A stretch of DNA of 62,314 bases. Origin: Clostridiales bacterium. GTDB lineage: Bacteria; Bacillota; Clostridia; TANB77; CAG-508. Both the position numbers and the translations under genes were made by a program. The notes below the pieces were generated by a model, which searched no databases, had not been told where the DNA came from, and worked only from the letters and a program-made list of their open reading frames with translations. The stretch's first letter is position 1, and every line of letters starts with the position of its first letter. Positions 51,871-61,874 of this stretch are shown piece after piece. The stretch spans positions 1-62,314 of the forward strand of contig DPDV01000011.1 of the NCBI GenBank assembly GCA_003534295.1, written 5' to 3'.

Positions 51871-54800
51871 TTAAGTAACAATAAAGTAGTCATGTGCTTC
51901 GCCTATGTAGGTTTCTCCATCATATAGTTCCACTACTATTTTGTATGTTCCTGTTTTTATGTCTGTTGGTAGTGTTACTATAAATGTTGGTGTTGTCGCT
52001 TGGGCTGTTATGTTTATTGTTTCATTATATGTTGTTGATAATTCTTCTGTGTAGTCTCTTCTGTAGGCTTTTACTGTAAATGTTGGTGTTGTTATGTTTG
52101 CTACAGATTTTTCCATATTTACAGTTATGCTTGTTTTTCCTTTTTCTATTATCCTATCCTCGTCTGCAATTGTTAATTTTAATCCATATGCACTATTTTT
52201 TATATTTACTACTTTTTTGTCGTGGTGTCTTATATCATCTTCATAGTACTCTCCGTCTGCTGATGCTAATGTGTCTACTACTATTGTGTAATCTCCTGTT
52301 GTTAATGTTTTATTATGTTCTGTTTTTACTGTTATATTTGATAATATATTTGCAACATTATCTGCTACTTTTATTCCTGCTGTTCCATTTACGTTTGGAT
52401 AATATGTTGTTCCATTTATTTCATAAGATATTCCCATCAGCTCTTGCCCATTTAATAATGTTTGTGCTGTGTTGTCCCATACATTTATTGTTATTCCCAT
52501 TTTTTTGTCTAAATATTGAGTATCATATATTATTTTTCCATTTACTACTTGTTGGGTAAATGTTGAGGCAGCTTTTATATTAAAGCTATCGCCTAATGCA
52601 ACTGTTGTTGGTATTTCTTGTATCTGTGTATTTAATAATGCATCTTTGTCTACATATATTCCATATTTTCCTGTTTCTCTTTGTGAGCCTAATACACTTG
52701 CTATTGTCCTGCCCTCACTATTTCTTAACTCCATAACTAGTGTATTTCCTGTTGATGTTTGTGTTATTGTAGTTTCCTTAAAATCCACATGGAATATAAA
52801 TTTTTCTTGAACTATATTATTTGTTGTATCTTGATATGTTGCTATTGCTGCTGTTTCGTTATAGTATTGATTTGTTGTTGGCATTTCCAAAAATTCAGAT
52901 AGTCTATATTCATTTTTTTCACTTGATACATCTGATGTTTTTACAATATAATAGTAATATTTGTTATTTATTAAATCTATCATTGTTATTTTTGTTCCTG
53001 CTGGCAAACTATATGCATATCCTGTTGAATCTTTAGAAATTAAAGTTCTATAACTTGTTGGATATGATGTAGCATATTTATATTCTGCAAAGTTGTTTAT
53101 TGTTAAATTATAATACATAGAAAATTCACTTGATTCCGTAATATTTGTTTCTACTGTTGCAAATGGTGCTTCAAATTTTTCTCCTGGTGCAATTCCTATT
53201 GCATACCCTGCTTGTTGTTCTTTCGAAGTATATATTGATATTTTTATTCTTAATTTCGTAATTTTATATCTTATTGGAGTTTGTGGTTGCAATACATCAA
53301 AATTTATTGCAACATATCCAACAAATGTAGTCTGCGAAATATTTTGTGAATTGTAAAGATTCAATATTATACTTGGAACTTGTGTTGAATTGTCAGATAA
53401 ATATTCTATATCGCCAGAGTGAGTGCCTGAAGTTGCACCTTTACTCACATAATAATCTGTAGTTTTGCTTGATACCCAACCTGATGTACCTGTTTGCATC
53501 TCTAAACCAAATGTAGTGTTTGCAATATCTTCTGTTGTTGCTGTAGCTGGTATTTGTAATTTATTCTTTATAGAAACTGTTGGCATTAAATCTGCTTCGA
53601 GATTAGAGACGTTAAATATAGTATTAGGTTCGCTATTACTTATTAATGGTAATTCAACGGTGTCTATTGTGCTATATTTATATGCTGTTAATTCTGTATC
53701 TAATTGACTTTCATCTGGAATTCTACCTATTAACCATATATAATAGTCTGCACTTGTTGGAGTTGGAATAATATACTTATGTGTACTATCTGTTTGATTA
53801 GTGTAAAAACCATCTGTTGTTATATTATGATTTGCTTTGTGTTTACCCATTACATATACATTATTGTCTCCTGTACGTGTTGTAGTTCCTATTGGATTTA
53901 CAGAACTTGTGTACATTCCTAAATATGTCATTCCATTTACATTTCCGTATGTAGTAACATCTTCATTTTGTGCTATATTTAAGTTGTTTCCTTGCAACAT
54001 ATACATTTTATTGTCTACATTTGTTGTTAATACTTCGCTTTCATCTATTTCTGTTGATGTATCTATTTTAGCAGTTTCTAATGTTTCAGTTCCATCTGCG
54101 TTTATCAATATACTAGAATACTCTTTTAATAAATTAGCTCCATTATCTAAATATATAGTTGAATTATTTGCTAATTTTAGGTGTCCTATATCATTGAATG
54201 CAAATTTTATAGTATTATATTGATTTACTGTATTGGTTGCTCCTGTTATATGTAATGTTGAATTATTTATAATTACTTGCGATGCTTTTTCAACTGACAA
54301 TATTTTCTTTGCTAAAGATCTTGCACCATAGTTTTTAATTGATATGTTTTTATTACCACTTATATTCGAATTATCACCATTTCCAAAAATGCTTTGGTTT
54401 ATTATAGTTTCATATCCATTACCATCAATATTTACATTAGAGTCACCTGTAACTCCTATATGTGAAGCAGTTGTTGCTTTTGCTCCTCCATAAACATTTC
54501 CATTAATGGAAATACTAACTATTGTTGCAGAATTATCTCCAACAGCATCTTTTCCTATATTTATATTTGTATCTCCATATACTACTGAATTATTGCCTCC
54601 ACCATATATATTTCCACTTATAGTGCCTTTAATTATATTTATATTGGTTGTTGCATTTGCTGTTGCAGAGCCTACTTTAGAGTTGCTTCCATTTCCTCCT
54701 CCATAGATGGCACTAGAAATTGTTCCTCCGTTTACAGTTATGTTAGTACTTTGTGTAATTTCTCCTGAGTTATAATTTCCACCATATATATTGCTTACTG

Positions 54801-57800
54801 TTCCTGAATTTACTTTTACATTTGTTTTTTCAACATTACCTCCATATGCGGATCCCCCATATATATTTGTTATGGTTGCTCCTTTGCAATTAATATTTGC
54901 ATTTGTTACCTGACTTGTTGTTGTTTGTCCACCACCATATACTGTTGGTATTGTTGCACTTGAACTTGTTAATGTCACATTTGTTGTAGTAGTATTCGAG
55001 TTAGAATGTCCCGCGCCATAAACTGCTGTTATAATTTTAGTTCCCTTAATGTTTATTGTTGCAGTACCTACACTAGTAGAATTATTAGTGCTATTTCCTC
55101 CTCCATATAAATTTGTAACTTGCCCCCCTGCTCCATTTAGAATTGTATTTGTTACTGTTCCGCCATTGGTGTTTCCGCCATATGCATTAGTTATTGTGCC
55201 AGAATTTATTGTTAAATTTGCCGTACTTATATTTGAAGTATTTGTTCCACCATATACATTAGTTATTGTTGCACCACTACATATAACATTTGTAATTGTT
55301 GCTTTTGCAGTAGCCACTCTACTTCCACCATATACTGTTGGTATTGTTGCACTTGAACTTGTTAATGTTACATTTGTTGTTGTTGTTGTTGAATTTGCAC
55401 CACCGGCACCACAAACCATTCCTATAATTTTTGTTCCTTTTATGTTTACGTTTGATTTTGTTGTAACACTGTTAGCATTTATGCCTCCTCCATATATATA
55501 ACTAGCTTGTCCTCCTGTTGCTATTATACTAGTTTCTCTTACATTATTTTGTCCTCCTCCATATATTGTTCCATATGTTCCATTATTTATATTTACACTT
55601 GATTTTAAAGAAACTTTGCCTGTACCCTTTCCTCCACCATGTATTGCTAAATTGTTAGAAGCACTTAAATTAACATTTGTATTTCCTATTACATTTGCCG
55701 AATTTCCTCCTCCATAAACAGATTTATTTATTGTGGCATTCATGTTTATGGTTGTATTTCCTGTTAACCCAGCAGTTGTACTTAGTGCTAGTCCATTTCC
55801 TGCACCATATATTATTTTTCCCGAACCAATTGTTGGGGTTCCAGATATGGTAACCGTTGTGTTTCCTATCATTTTTGAGTTATTTGGTACAGTAGAATAA
55901 TTATATCCTTTTCCACTACCATAAATATCCCCATTTATAGTTGGAGAACCATTTACTATTACATTACTGTTTCCATATAGTGCACCAGAGTCTAATTGTT
56001 GCTGTGCTTCTGTTAAATTTTCTGAATATGCATAACCTCCTCCATAAACATTTCCTTTTATTGTTCCTCCAGAAATATTTATATTGGTTGATGTTGTTAC
56101 ATTTGCACCATAGCTCTTGTACGCATCTGAAGAATTAGTATTATATCCCGTAGTACTTCCTACTCCTGCTCCATATATGTCACTATTTATAGTTCCTCCA
56201 GAAATTTTTATATTTATAGTTCCATAATAATATGCATCACTTTTTATTGTTGTTCCATTTACATTTCGTCCATATGATGCTCCTATTATATTTTCAATTT
56301 GTCCTCCTGTTATATTTATTGTTGAAGTTCCTATAAATGTATTTAATGGATATGCCCAAGATGTTGGTCTATTACTTGAGTCTGCATAATTTCCACCTAT
56401 TATTTTTCCAACATTTCCATTTTTTATATTAATAATAGCATTACTATATATTGTACCAATTTCATTTCCGCCTGCTATTAAACCTATATCTTCCTGTTTC
56501 ATTTTCCCTGTATAATCTACTGTTACAGTTCCACCAAAACTAGCAGAAGAACTACCCATAATATTGTTAGAGGTTGTGTTTTGAAGATTTGAAACAGCAT
56601 TTGTTCCCATACCATTGCCCATTATAATTTTGTTGAATTGTCCACTATTTATTTCAATTGTTGGAGTATTTGTTGCAACACTATATTGTTCATTAGGTTT
56701 ACGCCATCCTCCATATATATCAAAATCTGGCAATGTACCATTTTTGATATATCTGTCCATTATTATATTAGACCCAAACTTTACTTTATGTCCTTGTACA
56801 TATAAATCAACAGATCCTGTACCTGTTGTATGTGCAGAACCATAAAATGTTAAATTTTCAAAGTTCGTATCTCCGCTTATAAATCTTCCTGCTGTTCCAC
56901 CTGATAGTAGCAACGTTCCACCTTCATCTTGTCCGTCATATGCTCCTGTAATTGTTGCAGCTTTTTCATGTTTTGCGACTATTGATGAGCTTGTATTAAA
57001 TGAGATACCTGTATAGTCTTTCATAATTACTATTATATTTGTATTTACTGTTCCAGTTGAACTTAATTTTGTGTATGCTACTGATAAAGTTTTTACTGGT
57101 GTTGTTCTTGTTAATCCGTCATTTGTATCTAAGCCTGCTGTATAATCGACATATATAACTTTCCTCTCCGCTTTATAAACAAATTTGCCTTCTCTTGTTA
57201 ATTCTGCATTATTACTATTGGTTGCTATTAATTTATACTCTTGTCCCTCTACTAATTCTGTTAATATTGTTGCTGTTTCTCCCTTTATTTCTGTTGCTGT
57301 TAGTCCAGAAATATCTAAAGTATACCATTTATATGTATAATCACTTTCGTTAATTAACTCTTTTGCTGTTCCTGTTAATTCTGCTGTTACTTTATTTCTT
57401 GCTTCATCTATTGAGAAAGCTATTTTCAGTTCTAATTGTGGTATTTCAAAACTCTTTAAGAAGTAAAAGCCTTTGTTATCTTTTATAATTGAATCAACCT
57501 GATATGCCTCATCCCAGCTTGGATTTTGTGTAAATGTATTTGTTGTTGAGCTTTGAACTGTACCATTCACATACCATTTATATGTTAATGGTGTATTTGT
57601 ATTTTTTGCAGTTATACTATATGTTGATTTGTTATTTGTGTCTGTTACAGTAACACTTGTATAGTTTGATGGTATTTTATAACTTTCTTCCCAGCTTAAA
57701 TACTTACTTCTTGATAGTCCACTTCCATTAAGTAATGTTATATTGTCAACTCCTGTTGTAGAGTCATATGCTATTCCCTTGTTTATACCTTGTACTCTTT

Positions 57801-59796
57801 GAACTACTGTAGCTCCTTTGCCTACATTAAGTCCTATGTTACTTGTAGAAGACCCTGTTGTTACTGATGTGCTAAAAGATGTGCCATTTATTTTCATTGG
57901 TGATGAATATGCACTTGTCATTGTAAGATTTCCTGCATCATTTCCTTGCCAAAGTGTTGCATAATTACTTGTTGACGTATATGTTGTAGTATTTTTTAGA
58001 TATCCAAATATTGGTCCTGCAAATCCATTTGATACTATTGAGCTGTTATACATACAATATTCTGGCCATACTGGTTGACCAGTTATTATTCCAACAATTC
58101 CACCTACAGCATACTGTCCTGCGCTTGCATCATTTGCGCATTTTGCCTCTATATCTAGCTCTACATCTGCAAAACAACCTTTTATACTGTATCTTGCGGC
58201 ACTGCCAGGATCTGATTCTGAAATCGTAATTCCATTTCTTCCTTCTGTCATACTATTGCCAACAAATCCTGCAATTCCTCCTACTACTAGTCTAAATGTA
58301 TTATCTGCTAATGTTAAAGTATTTTTACATACTATAGCAGAATTAGTTATACTGTTATTATAAATATTAGAATTTTTATACAATGTTCCTGCTACAATAC
58401 CTACATGATATCCTTTTTGTGCTGTTGTAGTTGCTGTTGTTCCATTAACATTTATTTCTATATTAATAGAATCAAACATCACATTACGTATTTCTGCTTT
58501 TGTTGTTCCTCCTCCAACGCTTCCAAAAAATCCATATGAATCAATGCTTGTAGTTAATGCTGCTATTGCTATTTTTGCATTTTTTATTACATATCCAGCT
58601 CCATCAAATGTTCCTTGAAAATGATAAGTAGTTGTTCCTATTGGAATCCAATAATTGCCATTCATATCCAAATTTCTAACTAGTTGAAAATATTTTCCTG
58701 AATATGTTGTTCCAGAGTTTACACTGTTTCTTAAAAATGCCAATTCTGCACAACTTTTTATTAAATATGGTGATGCAGATGTTCCATTTCCATATGTAAA
58801 ACCTGTTGCAGTACTTGTTCCATCCCATATATCTGTCAATGTGCTATCCAAATTTTTTGCAGGAACGTTTGCACGTAATGCCATATTTTGCAAATTCATT
58901 GTGTTATCTAATAATACCGCATATGTTGAAAAGCTTGAGGCATCAAATGTAACTTCATTGTCCTTAAGCTCTATCTTTTCTATTTCTTCTACCTTGTTCT
59001 CATCATTTATGTGTACAACTTTATATTTTTGATTTTCTGTATCTATTGGTTCTACACCTGTTATAGTGACCTTAACATTTTCGTCAAAGTCTGTTGGGTT
59101 ATATTCTTTTTCATTTGAAAGTAATTTTATATCATATGCTATTTGATATGTAATATCATTATTTAAAATATCTTTTAATGTTTCTTTTGTTTTTTCTTCG
59201 TTTGCTGTTTTGACTGAAATGGTTGCATCTGCTGGCATATAGCCTTTAACATTTATGTTTTTGCCTTCTACAATTTGTTCTAGTTGCTTGTTATATAATT
59301 TCTCTCCGTTTTTTTCTTTTTCGTCATATTTAACTGTTAATGTTAATTTTTGCTCTTCTATTTCTGTTGCTGTTAAATATATTTTTTCTCCCGGCTTTTT
59401 TTCCATTTGTGCCACTTCAGTAGTTGTTTCGCTATTTTGCTCCAAATTTTCTTCTGATTGTGTTATTTCAGTTTCTTGTTCTTTAATTTCCTCGTTTGCT
59501 GTGGTGTTTTCGTCGCTTGTAGGAGTTTCCCCTACACTTCTAAGGTCTGCGAAATAGCTTGCAACTACTTTGTTATTTATCATGTCTGGCAAAACAATGT
59601 AGTAGCTGTTTTTTCCACTATTTATAGCATTTAATATTAAATTATCTTCTTTTAAATTTTTTCCATAATCTTTAATGGTTGTTTGTATTTCTTTTATATT
59701 ATTAGCTCTAGAGAAACCTAAAATTATAATTTCTACTAATAACATTAACATTACTATTAAAATTATGGTTGTTTTCCTTTTGTTCGTTTGTCTCAT
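51871..59796 (-). CDS. giant beta-helix surface protein (2641 aa)
   Basis: A basic N-terminus and membrane helix (about 9-30) anchor or export the protein. A Glu/Thr-rich stretch follows. Residues about 340-620 contain GLUG-like adhesin sequence (FQGTFDGAGYVIKN, GGIAGFV). At about 880, VDYTAGLDTNDGLTRTTPVK opens a parallel beta-helix running to about 1830, with many turns ending in YGGG or YGAG (NIYGGG, TVYGG, AVYGAG). The C-terminal 800 residues are Ig-like or beta-rich and end FIVT without a sorting signal or anchor helix. The start at 59796 (MRQTNK) has GGAG upstream; the first ATG (59811) has none. It probably forms a surface scaffold or adhesin. Confidence 0.85.
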   Translation of the reverse strand: MRQTNKRKTTIILIVMLMLLVEIIILGFSRANNIKEIQTTIKDYGKNLKEDNLILNAINSGKNSYYIVLPDMINNKVVASYFADLRSVGETPTSDENTTANEEIKEQETEITQSEENLEQNSETTTEVAQMEKKPGEKIYLTATEIEEQKLTLTVKYDEKEKNGEKLYNKQLEQIVEGKNINVKGYMPADATISVKTANEEKTKETLKDILNNDITYQIAYDIKLLSNEKEYNPTDFDENVKVTITGVEPIDTENQKYKVVHINDENKVEEIEKIELKDNEVTFDASSFSTYAVLLDNTMNLQNMALRANVPAKNLDSTLTDIWDGTSTATGFTYGNGTSASPYLIKSCAELAFLRNSVNSGTTYSGKYFQLVRNLDMNGNYWIPIGTTTYHFQGTFDGAGYVIKNAKIAIAALTTSIDSYGFFGSVGGGTTKAEIRNVMFDSINIEINVNGTTATTTAQKGYHVGIVAGTLYKNSNIYNNSITNSAIVCKNTLTLADNTFRLVVGGIAGFVGNSMTEGRNGITISESDPGSAARYSIKGCFADVELDIEAKCANDASAGQYAVGGIVGIITGQPVWPEYCMYNSSIVSNGFAGPIFGYLKNTTTYTSTSNYATLWQGNDAGNLTMTSAYSSPMKINGTSFSTSVTTGSSTSNIGLNVGKGATVVQRVQGINKGIAYDSTTGVDNITLLNGSGLSRSKYLSWEESYKIPSNYTSVTVTDTNNKSTYSITAKNTNTPLTYKWYVNGTVQSSTTNTFTQNPSWDEAYQVDSIIKDNKGFYFLKSFEIPQLELKIAFSIDEARNKVTAELTGTAKELINESDYTYKWYTLDISGLTATEIKGETATILTELVEGQEYKLIATNSNNAELTREGKFVYKAERKVIYVDYTAGLDTNDGLTRTTPVKTLSVAYTKLSSTGTVNTNIIVIMKDYTGISFNTSSSIVAKHEKAATITGAYDGQDEGGTLLLSGGTAGRFISGDTNFENLTFYGSAHTTGTGSVDLYVQGHKVKFGSNIIMDRYIKNGTLPDFDIYGGWRKPNEQYSVATNTPTIEINSGQFNKIIMGNGMGTNAVSNLQNTTSNNIMGSSSASFGGTVTVDYTGKMKQEDIGLIAGGNEIGTIYSNAIINIKNGNVGKIIGGNYADSSNRPTSWAYPLNTFIGTSTINITGGQIENIIGASYGRNVNGTTIKSDAYYYGTINIKISGGTINSDIYGAGVGSTTGYNTNSSDAYKSYGANVTTSTNINISGGTIKGNVYGGGYAYSENLTEAQQQLDSGALYGNSNVIVNGSPTINGDIYGSGKGYNYSTVPNNSKMIGNTTVTISGTPTIGSGKIIYGAGNGLALSTTAGLTGNTTINMNATINKSVYGGGNSANVIGNTNVNLSASNNLAIHGGGKGTGKVSLKSSVNINNGTYGTIYGGGQNNVRETSIIATGGQASYIYGGGINANSVTTKSNVNIKGTKIIGMVCGAGGANSTTTTTNVTLTSSSATIPTVYGGSRVATAKATITNVICSGATITNVYGGTNTSNISTANLTINSGTITNAYGGNTNGGTVTNTILNGAGGQVTNLYGGGNSTNNSTSVGTATINIKGTKIITAVYGAGHSNSNTTTTNVTLTSSSATIPTVYGGGQTTTSQVTNANINCKGATITNIYGGSAYGGNVEKTNVKVNSGTVSNIYGGNYNSGEITQSTNITVNGGTISSAIYGGGNGSNSKVGSATANATTNINIIKGTISGNIYGGGNNSVVYGDTNINIGKDAVGDNSATIVSISINGNVYGGAKATTASHIGVTGDSNVNIDGNGYETIINQSIFGNGDNSNISGNKNISIKNYGARSLAKKILSVEKASQVIINNSTLHITGATNTVNQYNTIKFAFNDIGHLKLANNSTIYLDNGANLLKEYSSILINADGTETLETAKIDTSTEIDESEVLTTNVDNKMYMLQGNNLNIAQNEDVTTYGNVNGMTYLGMYTSSVNPIGTTTRTGDNNVYVMGKHKANHNITTDGFYTNQTDSTHKYIIPTPTSADYYIWLIGRIPDESQLDTELTAYKYSTIDTVELPLISNSEPNTIFNVSNLEADLMPTVSIKNKLQIPATATTEDIANTTFGLEMQTGTSGWVSSKTTDYYVSKGATSGTHSGDIEYLSDNSTQVPSIILNLYNSQNISQTTFVGYVAINFDVLQPQTPIRYKITKLRIKISIYTSKEQQAGYAIGIAPGEKFEAPFATVETNITESSEFSMYYNLTINNFAEYKYATSYPTSYRTLISKDSTGYAYSLPAGTKITMIDLINNKYYYYIVKTSDVSSEKNEYRLSEFLEMPTTNQYYNETAAIATYQDTTNNIVQEKFIFHVDFKETTITQTSTGNTLVMELRNSEGRTIASVLGSQRETGKYGIYVDKDALLNTQIQEIPTTVALGDSFNIKAASTFTQQVVNGKIIYDTQYLDKKMGITINVWDNTAQTLLNGQELMGISYEINGTTYYPNVNGTAGIKVADNVANILSNITVKTEHNKTLTTGDYTIVVDTLASADGEYYEDDIRHHDKKVVNIKNSAYGLKLTIADEDRIIEKGKTSITVNMEKSVANITTPTFTVKAYRRDYTEELSTTYNETINITAQATTPTFIVTLPTDIKTGTYKIVVELYDGETYIGEAHDYFIVT

Positions 59797-59814
59797 TTTT
59801 ATTTTCTCCATTTT

Positions 59815-59842
59815 ACGCGGGCGATTAAATGTGCCCCTACGT
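59815..59842. repeat. dispersed palindrome, family 1 (copy 4, degenerate)
   Basis: ACGCGGGCGATTAAATGTGC followed by CCCTACGT matches the family except for a changed right arm (ATGTGCCC for AATCGCCC). It lies in the leader of the giant gene. Confidence 0.75.
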
Positions 59843-59876
59843 CTATAAATTACTTTACATTGTCATTATTTTCTTT

Positions 59877-59902
59877 TGCGGGCGATTAAAATCGCCACTA
59901 CG
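59877..59902. repeat. dispersed palindrome, family 1 (copy 5)
   Basis: TGCGGGCGATTAAAATCGCC followed by ACTACG lies 60 bp from copy 4 in the same orientation and directly after the stop of the 521-aa gene. The tandem pair fills the gap between the two genes. Confidence 0.8.
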
Positions 59903-59904
59903 TT

Positions 59905-61470
59905 TTATTTGGATTTTAATATTTTTCCAAATTCACATTCGCTTTCTAATTCATCTATATTTATATTATTTTTTAATAAATTTTGATTCATTTTTATTTT
60001 TTCTAATGCATCTATTACACCATCTAGGTTATCCTTATCCAAGTCTTCTTTTGTAATATTTATTTTTAATAACTGGTATCTATCTTTTATTATAACCATA
60101 ACATCTTTTTCATTTAATAAAGTTATATTATCTAGTATAGTGTAATCTGGCCAATTTACGAATTCTCTTAATTCTTTTATTAATTGTTCTATTTCTTCTT
60201 CTGTTATTTCTTTTATATTGTCTTGTATACAATAGTAAACATATGTATAATATGAGCTTGCTAATTTAAGCGCATCAAATACTGTTGAGTTTTCGTTTAT
60301 TTCTTGAAATATTTTTTCTTTTATTTTATTTCTGTCTAATTCAATATATAGTTGTTTTATTTCTAGAATTAAATTGTTGGCTTCTGTATTTAATTTTTCA
60401 TTTGGTTTTTTAAATAATCCTGTACCGTTTATTTTTGCATTTAATTTTACTAATTTGCTTTCTCTTGTTTGTATCTCTTTTTGTGTTTGTGCATATGCAT
60501 TTTTATTTTGCTCTTTCTCTGCATATTTTTTCTTAATATCATCTATTATAAATTTAAATTTTAAATAATTTTTATATTCCCACAAACTATTTAGCAATTT
60601 TCTTAAATTTATATCTATTTCTGCTTTTTTACTTTCATCAATTTGTGCTAATGTTGTTTTAGGGATAAATTTTTCGTAACTTGCTTTTATTAATTTTTCT
60701 GTATAGTCTTTTGTGTTTAATTTTGCTGTATAGAAAGCATTTATTATATTGAACTTGTCTGCTTCTTCTTTTTCTATTAGCTCTGTCTTTATATCTTTGT
60801 GTTCTATTAAAAGCTGATCAGCTGTAACATTTCTTAGTGCTTCTTCTTGCTTTTTCTCATAATATTTATCTATATTTTTCTCGTTTTCTGTATATATATA
60901 TAATATATTTAATCTAATATGAATTATTATATCTGGGCATTTCCAGTATATTTTCTCAAATTCTGTTTTTATTCTTTCTGAATTTACATTGCCTTTTTCC
61001 ATTTCCTGAAAAAAAACCACCATATATTCATTAGAATATTTACTGTATGTAAAGTCTTTTGGCATTAGTGGTATACCAACTTCTTTGAATTTTTCTATAG
61101 CTTTTTGTATTGCTTCATTAACAACGTCTAAGTTTTTTCTATAGAATACATTTAAATTAAATAAGATTCTATCTAAGTCCATTTTTTCATATGAAGTTTT
61201 ATATTTATTTATTACATGCAATGTTCTTTCTTTTTCTGCTACCTGCTCTTCTAGCTTTATTACTTCCTCTGATTTTTTTATTTCTTCTAATTTTTCTATT
61301 CTTTTTTTCATTTCTTCTAAAAGCTTGCTTTGAGCATCTGTAAATGTTTGTTTGTATTCTTGAATTTGAGTTAAGCATGCTTTTATATTTTTTGCATTGT
61401 TTCTAGGAAATGTATTAAGTATTTCTTTGTTTGCCTCTATTTGTTCATTTACTTCTTTTAAATTATTCAT
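59905..61470 (-). CDS. unknown coiled-coil cytosolic protein (521 aa)
   Basis: The protein is mostly helical, with strong coiled-coil character (EEMKKRIEKLEEIKKSEEVI, KLEEQVAEKERTLHVINKY) and no signal peptide or membrane helix. No enzyme motif was found. It has GGGGGAT before the ATG and overlaps the upstream 42-residue gene by 8 nt, so both share an operon that probably continues into the giant beta-helix gene. It may act as a cytosolic factor for export of that protein; this is context only. Confidence 0.55.
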   Translation of the reverse strand: MNNLKEVNEQIEANKEILNTFPRNNAKNIKACLTQIQEYKQTFTDAQSKLLEEMKKRIEKLEEIKKSEEVIKLEEQVAEKERTLHVINKYKTSYEKMDLDRILFNLNVFYRKNLDVVNEAIQKAIEKFKEVGIPLMPKDFTYSKYSNEYMVVFFQEMEKGNVNSERIKTEFEKIYWKCPDIIIHIRLNILYIYTENEKNIDKYYEKKQEEALRNVTADQLLIEHKDIKTELIEKEEADKFNIINAFYTAKLNTKDYTEKLIKASYEKFIPKTTLAQIDESKKAEIDINLRKLLNSLWEYKNYLKFKFIIDDIKKKYAEKEQNKNAYAQTQKEIQTRESKLVKLNAKINGTGLFKKPNEKLNTEANNLILEIKQLYIELDRNKIKEKIFQEINENSTVFDALKLASSYYTYVYYCIQDNIKEITEEEIEQLIKELREFVNWPDYTILDNITLLNEKDVMVIIKDRYQLLKINITKEDLDKDNLDGVIDALEKIKMNQNLLKNNINIDELESECEFGKILKSK

Positions 61471-61591
61471 TTTTATCCCCCATTTTTTCTGTATTTTTTT
61501 CTTCTTTGTTTAAAAAAGTTATAAATTCAGATACTCTTGTATACATTTGTAATATTTCTCTAGAAGTTAACTTGTCTAATCCATTTTCCAT
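61463..61591 (-). CDS. 42-residue small protein upstream of the 521-aa gene
   Basis: An ATG at 61591 (AGAAAGGA 11 nt upstream) opens a 42-codon frame: MENGLDKLTSREILQMYTRV, SEFITFLNKEEKN and a charged end. Its TAA overlaps the ATG of the following gene (ATGAATAA), an arrangement typical of translational coupling. Good promoter and ribosome binding site support a real gene. The function is unknown; it looks like one amphipathic helix. Confidence 0.6.
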   Translation of the reverse strand: MENGLDKLTSREILQMYTRVSEFITFLNKEEKNTEKMGDKNE

Positions 61592-61653
61592 TTTATTCAC
61601 ATTCCTTTCTTAATGCGTTAATTCCGTTCATTTTTTCTTCTATATTATCTTAA

Positions 61654-61682
61654 ATTATAGCATGATGCCTTATAATACGCAA
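61654..61682 (-). promoter_or_regulatory. promoter of the 42-aa/521-aa/giant-protein operon
   Basis: On the minus strand TTGCGT (61682-61677), a 17-bp spacer and TATAAT (61659-61654) precede the small gene. No tandem TGTAAT box was found; a single TGTAAT is at 61699. The rest of 61683-61837 is AT-rich with nothing else seen. Confidence 0.65.
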
Positions 61683-61837
61683 ACAAATTTCCTTATTTTG
61701 TAATGGAAATTATTGCTTATTTTTCCTTGTTTTGCTTTACAGTCGAATTATTATATTTTTTGTAAATATATTATATTAATTAATAAAATTACTGTCAATA
61801 ATTTAAAATTATTTTCTTTATAATTTCATAAATAATC

Positions 61838-61874
61838 AATTAAAAATGGACGATTAAATCGCCCATTTTTAATT
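61838..61874. terminator. palindrome family 1 (copy 6), terminator of the Rpn gene
   Basis: AATTAAAAATGGACGATT and AATCGCCCATTTTTAATT are 18-nt arms with one mismatch around one base. It overlaps the Rpn stop codon and follows the same core as copy 3, which flanks the Rpn remnant. Confidence 0.7.

Noticed and set aside
54500..55500. Long plus-strand open frames opposite the giant beta-helix gene
   Set aside because: They mirror the repeat codons of the minus-strand gene, are Phe/Leu/Pro-rich, and lack ribosome binding sites.
54700..56200. Regularly spaced short repeats resembling a CRISPR array
   Set aside because: The periodic TCCTCCTCCATA-like words encode YGGG turns in one continuous reading frame; spacing and sequence vary and no cas gene is present.
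61600..61868. Possible small RNA in the AT-rich gap before the Rpn gene end
   Set aside because: Only a promoter for the leftward operon and the palindrome were supported; no independent promoter-terminator pair was found.
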